A stretch of 6,704 nt of DNA from Clostridiales bacterium (GCA_031282095.1 JAITEJ010000162.1:1-6704); one strand, 5' to 3'. Shown: positions 1 to 6,014, counted from the first letter of the stretch. Notes: generated from the letters alone by a model not told the origin. Numbers and translations are program-made.

Positions 1-561
1 AGTATGATAGGATACGATAATCTTCATTATGGAAAGACCTATCATGACCAGTATGCCCACTACGCCCCACGCCGTCTTTATAAGCGCGGTGTCCGGGTTC
101 TTGACCGCCAGCTTCCAACACCAACTGCTGTCGTAATGAGCGCCTAGGAATATAGAATAATCCACCTGTCCGCTAATGGGCATAACCTCGGTAATGATGT
201 TTTTAGCCTTTTCCTGCTTAAAAACAAAATCCCATATGCCGGTGTAACGCACAATCTGCGTGAACGTGAACAACATTATGCCGGCATAAATAATAAGAGC
301 CAGCATAGCGGCTTCCGCCGAAATGTAATAGATCGCGGTCGCGATCAACGCCGCCCAGCCCAGTTTGTTGATTATGCCTATGCTCGAATTCGGAGCGTAG
401 ACAAATTCTTCCGTGCGCGGCGTCAAGCCGGTGGCGGAAATTTCCGCCTGAATCTTTTCGCAGGCGACCTTTTCTTCGGGAGAACCCGGAAATCGGCAAC
501 CGTCGGCTTCAATCCTCTTGATAAAAGCCATCGCGTCCTCTGCGTGTCGTTTGTAGTCCAT
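1..561 (-). CDS. M28-family zinc metallopeptidase with membrane segments (partial, C-terminus beyond left edge)
   Basis: This is the first 187 codons of a gene that continues off the left edge. The ATG at 561 is preceded by a strong GGAGG (571-575). The N-terminus is a soluble helix pair with the R-I-E...G-S-P-E-E pattern (about residues 16-30) that opens many M28 aminopeptidases. Two hydrophobic segments follow (about 62-80 and 83-103), then an LGAHYDS motif (139-145). Its H142 and D144 fit the first zinc ligands of the M28 HxD motif. A third hydrophobic stretch (about 165-185) comes after the motif. Family knowledge: M28 enzymes are co-catalytic zinc exopeptidases; clostridial versions with inserted membrane helices exist, but their substrates are poorly known. 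The remaining zinc ligands and catalytic Glu lie outside the window, so activity cannot be judged. It is transcribed separately from the ECF genes, from a promoter at 722-750. The family call is fairly confident. Confidence 0.75.
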   Translation of the reverse strand, partial: MDYKRHAEDAMAFIKRIEADGCRFPGSPEEKVACEKIQAEISATGLTPRTEEFVYAPNSSIGIINKLGWAALIATAIYYISAEAAMLALIIYAGIMLFTFTQIVRYTGIWDFVFKQEKAKNIITEVMPISGQVDYSIFLGAHYDSSWCWKLAVKNPDTALIKTAWGVVGILVMIGLSIMKIIVSYHT

Positions 562-597
562 AGATTATAACCTCCAAATCTTTGCTTTTGTTTCGCT

Positions 598-677
598 AAA
601 AAAATATGCGGGTAATTCTGAAAACGCGCTTACTCCCGACCGAACGGAAATAACCCGTACCCACTAAAAACCGCATA
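598..677 (-). promoter_or_regulatory. Attenuator-like inverted repeat in the M28 peptidase leader
   Basis: On the minus strand, TATGCGG (677-671) can pair with CCGCATA (611-605), and the second arm is followed at once by seven T residues (604-598). It lies between the promoter at 722-750 and the ribosome binding site at 571-575, so it would sit inside the peptidase mRNA leader. A 7-bp stem closing an internal segment of about 59 nt and ending in a U-run suggests a conditional terminator or a short independent RNA. No known riboswitch class was recognised. The internal pairing seen by eye is weak. Confidence 0.35.
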
Positions 678-721
678 CAGTCGCCTTTGTCCATATGTAA
701 CATAAAGTTTCAATATTGTTT

Positions 722-750
722 ATTATAACCCCTCTATCCGACTTTTGCAA
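722..750 (-). promoter_or_regulatory. Sigma-A type promoter for the M28 peptidase gene
   Basis: On the minus strand, a -35 box TTGCAA (750-745) is separated by exactly 17 bp from a perfect -10 TATAAT (727-722). The start point would fall near 715, giving a leader of about 150 nt before the ATG at 561. The -35 box matches consensus at four of six positions; the perfect -10 and ideal spacing make the call good. Confidence 0.7.
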
Positions 751-813
751 TACTAAAAATGTTCTAACCTCTACTTTTTTTGCGCAGTCAAAAAATTACG
801 AAACCGCAAACAC

Positions 814-1020
814 GGGAAACGCTCTAAACCCGCCGCGCGCAAGCGAGTTGACGGGAAATACGAAAAAGCCGTAAATATGGGAACGCCCCAAACCCGACAT
901 CCGTCAACCTAATTGCCGGCAAATACGGAAAAGCCGTAATCTCTGTTAAACCGTAAAGTAAGTCCGGCGCGCTCAAACACGGACGCATCAAAAACGCAAT
1001 ACTCGCAAGCGAGTTGACGG
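814..1020. repeat. Degenerate tandem repeat, period about 65 bp (array 1)
   Basis: About three diverged copies lie here. GGGAAACGCTCTAAACCCG (814-832) recurs as GGGAACGCCCCAAACCCG (879-896), 65 bp later. AAATACGAAAAAGCCGTAA (856-874) recurs as AAATACGGAAAAGCCGTAA (921-939), also 65 bp later. A perfect 17-mer CGCAAGCGAGTTGACGG occurs at 838-854 and 1004-1020. The last copy directly abuts the stop codon of the S-component gene. Open frames across the array have no recognisable product and look fortuitous. Confidence 0.7.
1001..1014 (-). terminator. Small hairpin just after the S-component stop codon, possible weak terminator
   Basis: ACTCGC and GCGAGT flank a two-base centre, so they can form a short GC-rich hairpin a few bases after the TAA of the ECF S-component gene. 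On the minus strand it is followed, after six bases, by five T residues. This is weak for a Rho-independent terminator because the U-run is displaced. It is also part of repeat array 1, so the hairpin may belong to the repeat rather than to a dedicated terminator. Confidence 0.3.
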
Positions 1021-1743
1021 TTAAAACCTTCCCGCCAATAAATTCTTCAAAAGCGAGCGCAGTCTGCCGTAACATAAGCCCACTATCAGTATGTTGGAAA
1101 CGAAATGCACCGCGTAAAACCAAAGTCCGCGCACATATATTATCGCGAATATTCTGCCGAGCTGCCGCGCGGGAACGCCTCCCGCCAGAAACAGAACGTC
1201 TATCCCCGAGGACAGCACCCCGAAAAAGGCGGTGAATGCCGCGGCGATTATCACCGCCCTGAATACTCCTTTTCCGAAAAATGCCGCCGTTATTTTTTTA
1301 ATCTTGCGGGAAAATACCGTTCCGGCGATTTTGACGGTTTCCGCGCAATCATCGCGTAAATTTATATCGTTATCCGCCGTTTTATTTTTTTTGGCGCGGC
1401 TGTCGTTCCCGACGGAAAGCTTATTCAAAAACAGCCGTCCCGCAAATCCCAACGAATTCCAATAGATGAGATAAAGCGGCACCCACGTTCCGAAGCCGTA
1501 CATAGCGGTTTCAATGACGCAAAAAGCGGTAACCGACAAAAAAACGGCGCGACCGTTCGCAAAACTCGCGTAGAGGAGAATCAAAAGCGTGACCACCTCG
1601 ACATTAGGGATCACGCGCAACGCAAGCTTCGCGCCGGACAACACCGCCGCGAATATACCCGAATATATCAGCTCCCGCGCCGACGTCTCCGGTCTTGGCG
1701 GCGAGCCTATGAAGTTTTCATACGTTGTCTTTTGGTTCGCCAT
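1021..1743 (-). CDS. ECF transporter S component (substrate-specific membrane subunit), substrate unassigned
   Basis: Integral membrane protein of 240 residues from the ATG at 1743. Hydrophobic segments lie at about 25-45, 48-64, 66-84, 88-106, 163-188 and 198-225, matching the six-helix S-component fold. Family-like motifs are R-V-I-P-N-V-E-V-V (43-51), G-F-G-T-W-V-P-L-Y near 83-91, and Y-V-R-G-L-W-F-Y-A-V-H-F-V-S-N (203-217), which resembles the conserved 'GxPFDxxHxxxN' region of S components. S components bind a vitamin or metal and dock on EcfT-EcfA1-EcfA2, all encoded upstream here. A charged loop of about 50 residues (109-158) between the fourth and fifth helices is unusually long. The start is uncertain: the frame stays open to a TTG at 1848 with an ATG at 1839, but the extra N-terminal residues are Arg-rich, and no candidate has a good ribosome binding site. 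It follows the lipoprotein gene in the same direction. The corrinoid guess is inference. Confidence 0.75.
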   Translation of the reverse strand: MANQKTTYENFIGSPPRPETSARELIYSGIFAAVLSGAKLALRVIPNVEVVTLLILLYASFANGRAVFLSVTAFCVIETAMYGFGTWVPLYLIYWNSLGFAGRLFLNKLSVGNDSRAKKNKTADNDINLRDDCAETVKIAGTVFSRKIKKITAAFFGKGVFRAVIIAAAFTAFFGVLSSGIDVLFLAGGVPARQLGRIFAIIYVRGLWFYAVHFVSNILIVGLCYGRLRSLLKNLLAGRF

Positions 1744-1866
1744 ATTTTCCGAGACGCGCGCCGTTTCGCGGAGGTGTCCGTTCGTGTAATCCTTAAAGAT
1801 TTCCCGAAACGGACGCCGCCGCAAAAAAACTGCCGTCATTGCGCGCAAGACCGACTTAGTAACTCT

Positions 1867-2343
1867 CTAACTCTCTAACACGAAAACATAAGTCGCTCCG
1901 TCCTCTACGGGCAGAAGCGATACGCCTACGCCGGAAAAGAAATAGCTTTTGCCGTCGATTTCTCTTTTGATTACACCCTCCGAACCAAATTCATGTAGTC
2001 CACTGTCATCAATGTCGTGATAAAGTAATATATACGTTCCCTGCGTACTGTCGCCTTTGAGCGCGTCTATCTCCGTGACGAACGCGCCCCATTTTTGACC
2101 GGTATATTCAAACGCCGATATTTTGCCGGCTTTTTTCAGTTCGGTCAATAAGCCGACGACTTTTTCTTCTCTCGTTTCCGTTGTCAGCGTCTTATCTCCG
2201 ATGATTAACGTCACGGAAACGGGTTCCGCCTTCAGCGTTTCGTCGCACGCCGCGAACGCGAACAGCAATACGGCTATCATGACCGCAGCGGATAATAACG
2301 CCGCCGCCTTCTTAAAATTGTTATGTACGGTTGAGTTTTTCAT
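1867..2343 (-). CDS. Lipoprotein with a transcobalamin-like/DUF4430-type domain, putative ligand-binding partner of the ECF transporter
   Basis: 158 residues from the ATG at 2343, chosen because AGAGGT lies seven bases upstream; a TTG two codons earlier would leave almost no spacing. The N-terminus has Lys at 11-12, a hydrophobic segment (13-30) and a lipobox-like F-A-A-C with C33 as the lipidated Cys (Phe at -3 is slightly atypical). The mature domain (41-158) has alternating beta-type segments: V-T-L-I-I (44-48), a T/V-x-x-L-L helix (62-72), F-E-Y (78-80), and a terminal G-V-G-V-S-L-L-P-V-E-D-G-A-T-Y-V-F (138-154). This last part resembles the 'Gv...pkDGd...f' end of DUF4430/transcobalamin C-terminal domains. 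The likely role is an outer-face binding protein for the adjacent S component. An 8-bp direct duplication (1861-1876) spans the stop codon. The domain call is by eye and moderate; the ligand is inferred. Confidence 0.6.
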   Translation of the reverse strand: MKNSTVHNNFKKAAALLSAAVMIAVLLFAFAACDETLKAEPVSVTLIIGDKTLTTETREEKVVGLLTELKKAGKISAFEYTGQKWGAFVTEIDALKGDSTQGTYILLYHDIDDSGLHEFGSEGVIKREIDGKSYFFSGVGVSLLPVEDGATYVFVLES

Positions 2344-2382
2344 GTTCAATACCTCTTTAGAAAATAATCTTTTAAATTAACG

Positions 2383-2407
2383 ACCGCCGCTTTCGTTTAA
2401 CGGCGGT
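2383..2407. terminator. GC-rich hairpin upstream of the lipoprotein gene, terminator-like
   Basis: ACCGCCG (2383-2389) pairs with CGGCGGT (2401-2407) around an 11-nt loop. The plus strand continues with TTTTA, the better terminator orientation. On the minus strand the hairpin is preceded by AAAA and followed by an AT-rich stretch, so it could end the ecfA1-A2-T transcript or act as a leader hairpin for the lipoprotein gene. The direction is not settled. Confidence 0.4.
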
Positions 2408-2522
2408 TTTACTCGGACTTCGGTTGTTCTCTCGGTTTATATAGGGCAAAAGCGCCGACAACGGTTTTACCGATACGGCGACGGAACGAAAGGCAGGACT
2501 GTTTTACGTATCGAAACAAAAC

Positions 2523-2666
2523 AACGGCAAACTTTACGCATCGGTATACGTCCGGCAATCTCCGCCGAAACTTGAATACGCGGCTTTTCGTTACGGCTGC
2601 GGAATAACGGTAACTGCGGTTTTACGCGGCGGTGTTCGGCAATTTCCGCAAACCTTGAATGCTCGG
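2523..2666. repeat. Degenerate tandem repeat, period about 84 bp (array 2)
   Basis: This array fills most of the 341-bp spacer between ecfT and the lipoprotein gene. GGCAATCTCCGCCGAAACTT (from 2554) recurs diverged as GGCAATTTCCGCAAACCTT (from 2638), 84 bp later, both leading into GAAT and a CGG. AACGG followed by an ACT and a TTTACGC opens both copies (2523 and 2606). A related partial element, TTTACGTATCG (2503-2513) against TTTACGCATCG (2533-2543), extends it leftward. The minus-strand open frame across it lacks a family resemblance. Confidence 0.6.
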
Positions 2667-2684
2667 TCATATTAAGACGCCCCC

Positions 2685-3530
2685 CTATTTAACGAAAATC
2701 AAGTTATAGATTATCGCGTCCATCGCCCCGCCCCAAAGATATTTGTCAAGTATGACGAGCGTTATGAACGCGGCGAAAACCAACAGCGCGATTATGTCGG
2801 AAATTTGAATCTTAAATTGTCTGCGGCGGGTTCGTTTGGGCGCGGCGTTGTAGCACCGCGAATCCATAGCGTCCGCGAGTTCCTCCGCGCGTCTGAACGC
2901 CGACACGAACAGCGGAATGAGGACGGGCAGCAACGCTTTGACGCGTTTCAATAAATTACCGGTGTCGAAGCTTGCGCCGCGCGCTTTCTGCGCGTTCATT
3001 ATCTTATTGGTTTCTTCCATTAAGGTTGGGATAAACCGAAGCGCGATGCTCATGATGAGCGCGATGTCGCGCACGGGGAAGCGTATCGCTTTCAAAGGCG
3101 ACATGAGACTCTCCAACCCGTCCGTGAGCTCTATGGGAGTGGTGGTCAACGTCAGCAGACCGGTGCCGGTTATCAACAAAAACAGCCTTAACGCCATACG
3201 TACGGCGTAGTCAAGCCCGGTTTCCGTAATCTTAAGAAATTTCCAACTCCACAGAATTTTATCTCCGGAAACCAAAAACAAATTCAGCGCGAAGGTGAGT
3301 AAAATCAAAAAAAGCACGCTCCTGACTGTTCTCAGCACGGTGCCTAAGGGGACGCGCGCCGCGGCTATCACGGCAACGCCGAACAGCAACACCGCCGCAT
3401 ACGCGAAATAGCTGTCTATAAAGAAAACCGCCGCCACATAGATGACGGTGCAAATAAGTTTCACGCGCGGATCGAGGCGATGTACCGCGGAGTCTGCGGG
3501 ATAATATTGTCCGAAAGAAATATTATTCAT
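2685..3530 (-). CDS. ecfT: ECF transporter transmembrane coupling subunit EcfT
   Basis: 281 residues, the usual EcfT length. EcfT links ATP hydrolysis by EcfA1/EcfA2 to movement of the S component in the membrane. The N-terminus G-Q-Y-Y-P-A-D-S-A-V-H-R-L-D-P-R-V-K is the typical opening. Hydrophobic helices lie at about 25-60, 68-88, 108-130 and 243-262. Both coupling-helix motifs are present: Q-K-A-R-G-A at 181-186 and A-M-D-S-R-C-Y at 221-227, the second a common Firmicutes variant of A-M-x-x-R-G. An R-T-R-R-R stretch follows at 233-237. The ATG overlaps the end of ecfA2 by eight bases, with a strong GGAGGG (3539-3544 on the minus strand) inside ecfA2, so translational coupling is likely. 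The small hairpin GCGCTT/AAGCGC at 3548-3560 sits just before that ribosome binding site. Confidence 0.95.
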   Translation of the reverse strand: MNNISFGQYYPADSAVHRLDPRVKLICTVIYVAAVFFIDSYFAYAAVLLFGVAVIAAARVPLGTVLRTVRSVLFLILLTFALNLFLVSGDKILWSWKFLKITETGLDYAVRMALRLFLLITGTGLLTLTTTPIELTDGLESLMSPLKAIRFPVRDIALIMSIALRFIPTLMEETNKIMNAQKARGASFDTGNLLKRVKALLPVLIPLFVSAFRRAEELADAMDSRCYNAAPKRTRRRQFKIQISDIIALLVFAAFITLVILDKYLWGGAMDAIIYNLIFVK

Positions 3531-4425
3531 CGGCGTTTCCCTCCGCTGCGCTTAAAGCGCCGGCACTTTCCCGGCATTTTTTCGCATAATCCGCGAACAT
3601 TACGGCGAATTCCTCCGGAATAAGAGGTAAGGACGGCATTTCCGCCCCCTTGTCCTTCAGCAAACTCCACAGCTTTGCCGCGACCGGAACGCCCAGACCC
3701 GATTCTTCAAGCATTTCGCCGTTCTTAAACAGCTCGCGCGGGGGAAGCACGCAACGCACGGCGCCGTCCGCGATAACCGCCACGCGGTCGGCGTGACGCG
3801 CCACCTCGTCCATATTGTGACTTACCATAATGACCGTAGGCGATGCCGCTTTCTTTAAACGGCGCGCGAGGTCCAATATATCCCGCCGCCCTTCGGGATC
3901 AAGTCCGGCGGTCGGTTCGTCCAAAATCAATATCTGCGGCATCATCGCCACGACTCCGGCTATAGCCGCGCGCCGTTTTTGACCGCCTGAGAGCTCGAAC
4001 GGAGAGCGATCCTTTACCTCGTCGTAGTCCAAACCGCACAATTCTATCGCTTCGCGGACGCGCTTTGCCGTTTCCTCGGCGTTAAGTCCCATATTTTTGG
4101 GTCCGAACGCGACGTCTTTAGCCACGGTTTCCTCGAAAAGCTGATATTCGGGATACTGAAACACCATGCCGACTTTACCGCGCAAACGCCGCAAATCCGG
4201 CTTTTTAGCGTGCAAAATAATATCGTCCACGGTGATTTCTCCGCTTTCTATGCGGATTAGGGCGTTCATATGCTGTATAAGCGTCGACTTGCCGCTGCCG
4301 GTGGAACCGATGATACACAAAAACTCGCCGTCGTTTACGGTGAGCGACAAGCTGTCCAACGCCTTTTTTTCGTAAGGCGTTTTACGCATATATGTATATG
4401 TCAGGTCTTTGATTACTATCGGCAT
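3523..4425 (-). CDS. ecfA2: ECF transporter ATP-binding subunit EcfA2
   Basis: 300-residue ABC ATPase. Walker A G-S-T-G-S-G-K-S-T is at 40-48, Q-loop Gln at 90 (V-F-Q-Y-P-E-Y-Q-L-F), signature L-S-G-G-Q-K-R-R at 145-152, Walker B I-L-I-L-D-E-P at 165-171 with catalytic Glu170, D-loop G-L-D-P at 174-177, and H-loop His203. The 'FQYPEYQLFEET' region and the C-terminal P-P-R-E-L-F are typical of EcfA2 rather than EcfA1. It pairs with EcfA1 to form the asymmetric ATPase dimer on the cytoplasmic face, docking on EcfT. It starts 33 bases after ecfA1 ends and overlaps ecfT by eight bases, so the three genes form one operon. Its own ribosome binding site is poor: AAAGGA lies about 15 bases upstream. 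All nucleotide-binding residues are intact. Confidence 0.95.
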   Translation of the reverse strand: MPIVIKDLTYTYMRKTPYEKKALDSLSLTVNDGEFLCIIGSTGSGKSTLIQHMNALIRIESGEITVDDIILHAKKPDLRRLRGKVGMVFQYPEYQLFEETVAKDVAFGPKNMGLNAEETAKRVREAIELCGLDYDEVKDRSPFELSGGQKRRAAIAGVVAMMPQILILDEPTAGLDPEGRRDILDLARRLKKAASPTVIMVSHNMDEVARHADRVAVIADGAVRCVLPPRELFKNGEMLEESGLGVPVAAKLWSLLKDKGAEMPSLPLIPEEFAVMFADYAKKCRESAGALSAAEGNADE

Positions 4426-4458
4426 TTGTTCTCGGTATCGTCCTTTTAAATCATGCTG

Positions 4459-5352
4459 TTATTGACGGTTCGCGGAAAAGCCGCGCGCGTCGCAACCGGG
4501 GCAATAAGCCGCCAGCTTATCCGCAAGTTCGCCCTCGGTAAACACGGGATCTCCCGTATCGTATCCCGAAAGCCGCAGAAGCCTTTGTATCTCCAACAAC
4601 GGCGGCAACATTAAACGGTTTTTATACAGGATTTCCGTATCGGTAAAGATCTCTTTCGGAGTTCCCGCCGCCGCAATGCGCCCGTCGCGCATGACGGCGA
4701 TGCGATCCGCGAAAAACGCCTCCTCCATGTTGTGCGTGATGAGAATGACGGTGATTCCGTCGCCGTTCAGCTTACGCGCCGTTTCCACGACCTCTTTTCT
4801 TCCGCGCGGATCAAGCATTGACGTGGATTCGTCCAACACTAAAATCTGCGGCTTCATCGCAAGCACGCCGGCGATCGCGATACGTTGTTTCTGACCGCCG
4901 CTCATTTTCTGCGGAGTGGACTTGCGGTGACCGCTCATGCCCACCGCCGCCAAAGCCTCGTCTATGCGGCGTTCGATTTCATCGCGCGGAACGCCCAAAT
5001 TTTCCGGTCCGAAAGCGATGTCGTCCTCCACGAAGGTGGCAACCGTCTGATTGTCGGGATTTTGAAAAACCATGCCGACGGAGCTTCTTATTTCAAAAAT
5101 GCGGGCGTCGTCGGATGTCGGAATGCCGTTCACGAAAATCTTTCCCGACGTCGGCAGCAACAGCCCGTTCATATGCTTTGCGAGGGTGGATTTGCCGCTG
5201 CCGTTATGCCCGGCGATAACCAAAAACTCGCCCTTAAAAACGTCCAAATTTACGTTTTTCAAGGCCGTCACGTCCTCGCCCTCCGCGGCGCGGTAGCTGT
5301 AACTTAAGTTTTTAATTTCTATTATCTTTTCCATGTTTATATATGATAACAT
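4459..5352 (-). CDS. ecfA1: ECF transporter ATP-binding subunit EcfA1
   Basis: 297-residue ABC ATPase, first gene of the ecf operon. Walker A G-H-N-G-S-G-K-S-T is at 48-56, Q-loop Gln at 97 (V-F-Q-N-P-D-N-Q), signature M-S-G-G-Q-K-Q-R at 150-157, Walker B I-L-V-L-D-E-S at 170-176 with Glu175, D-loop M-L-D-P at 179-182, and H-loop His207. The F-Q-N-P-D-N-Q motif and D-E-S-T-S-M-L-D-P, without the usual Pro after Glu, are hallmarks of EcfA1. The start at 5352 is chosen because AAGGG (5364-5360 on the minus strand) lies seven bases upstream. A second ATG six codons downstream (5334) gives the more usual N-terminus, and a longer frame back to 5385 lacks support. It forms the heterodimeric motor with EcfA2. 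No convincing promoter was seen upstream. Confidence 0.95.
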   Translation of the reverse strand: MLSYINMEKIIEIKNLSYSYRAAEGEDVTALKNVNLDVFKGEFLVIAGHNGSGKSTLAKHMNGLLLPTSGKIFVNGIPTSDDARIFEIRSSVGMVFQNPDNQTVATFVEDDIAFGPENLGVPRDEIERRIDEALAAVGMSGHRKSTPQKMSGGQKQRIAIAGVLAMKPQILVLDESTSMLDPRGRKEVVETARKLNGDGITVILITHNMEEAFFADRIAVMRDGRIAAAGTPKEIFTDTEILYKNRLMLPPLLEIQRLLRLSGYDTGDPVFTEGELADKLAAYCPGCDARGFSANRQ

Positions 5353-5592
5353 AAATTCGCCCTTATTACAACAAAACGGACGCACTTTAGCACCAATTTG
5401 TCAGCGTTTTAATACCTCGGGCGCAAAACGGCTTCATTATCTCCGAAAAAACAGAAAACGCGCCGCCGATATCTGTTCGCCGCCCGCCCCGCAAGCATTT
5501 TTGGAAGAGAAACGCCCGCTGACGGACAGTTGTAATTTATATGCGTATTCAAACGATTAAAGCATCCTCTCCTTCATGCCGAAATCTCACGG

Positions 5593-5691
5593 CGGAGTCA
5601 CTGCACGCGCGAATCGGGGAGTACCCTCGGCGTTGACGTTGTTCGCATAGGCAGGCAATCGGAGTCACGTCACCGCACGCGCGAATCGGGG
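5593..5691. repeat. Two-copy direct repeat in the divergent spacer (array 3)
   Basis: A perfect 17-mer GCACGCGCGAATCGGGG occurs at 5603-5619 and 5675-5691, 72 bp apart. Each copy is preceded by CGGAGTCAC or CGGAGTCAC-like sequence (5593 and 5660, 67 bp apart), so the second copy carries a five-base insertion between the two blocks. It sits upstream of ecfA1. The minus-strand open frame through it encodes no recognisable protein. Confidence 0.7.
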
Positions 5692-5739
5692 CGCACGGCG
5701 GCGTATACGTAAATTCGCAACATACGATTATGCGGTTGA

Positions 5740-6014
5740 CCGAGTTTAAGAAGAAAGCCGGTCCGGCTGTAAACGGAACGGAAGCGTGTGTTTGTATTCG
5801 TACGGACGATAAACCGAGCATTGAGAAAAACCGTTCGGACACGACGGTAATACGCGTCTATACGCTGACGGACGACAAGCCGAGCCTCGTAAAAACCTGT
5901 CGCGACCGCGTGGGCAGTACCCGTTTATGTACGGACGAACGATAGGATAAGTCGCGAAAAAACTTGTCCCGACGGCGGCGGCAATACGCGTTTATATTCG
6001 GACAAAGGATAAGG
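5740..6014. repeat. Degenerate tandem repeat, period about 66-67 bp (array 4)
   Basis: About four units lie here. Related unit starts are GTGTTTGTA (5788), GCGTCTATA (5854), CCGTTTATG (5921) and GCGTTTATA (5988), spaced 66, 67 and 67 bp. CCGAG followed by an A-rich run is repeated at 5740, 5814 and 5880. In the plus-strand frame, two units give 22-residue repeats sharing T-D-D-K-P-S, but the 67-bp spacing of later units breaks the frame and no ribosome binding site precedes the ATG at 5730. I read it as a DNA repeat, not a gene. Confidence 0.7.

Noticed and set aside
562..720. Small SRP RNA or another known ncRNA in the peptidase leader
   Set aside because: A short stretch looked faintly like the SRP helix 8 loop, but the conserved paired motifs are missing.
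824..1123. Minus-strand open frame of 99 codons across array 1 and the end of the S-component gene
   Set aside because: It overlaps a well-supported gene in another frame, and its other half is repeat DNA. The internal A-F-P-Y-L similarity is a by-product of the 65-bp repeat.
2467..2670. Minus-strand open frame of 67 codons between ecfT and the lipoprotein gene
   Set aside because: It is made of array 2, is Arg-rich, has no clear ribosome binding site and resembles no family I recognise.
3548..3560. Hairpin GCGCTT/AAGCGC before the ecfT ribosome binding site as a regulatory element
   Set aside because: It lies in the coding end of ecfA2 and is short, so chance palindromy cannot be excluded.
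5353..5592. Possible vitamin riboswitch upstream of ecfA1
   Set aside because: I looked on the minus strand for TPP, FMN and cobalamin core motifs and saw none. A covariance search could still find a divergent one.
5549..5842. Minus-strand open frame of 97 codons in the divergent spacer
   Set aside because: It runs through two unrelated repeat arrays, and its repeated P-I-R-A-C motif only reflects the duplicated 17-mer.
5730..5945. Plus-strand open frame of 71 codons with a 22-residue repeat
   Set aside because: No ribosome binding site precedes its start, and the repeat period changes to 67 bp, breaking the frame. Kept as a repeat, not a gene.
814..6014. CRISPR array
   Set aside because: Repeats are degenerate, few in number and lack the short identical repeat with unique spacer pattern; no cas genes are present.
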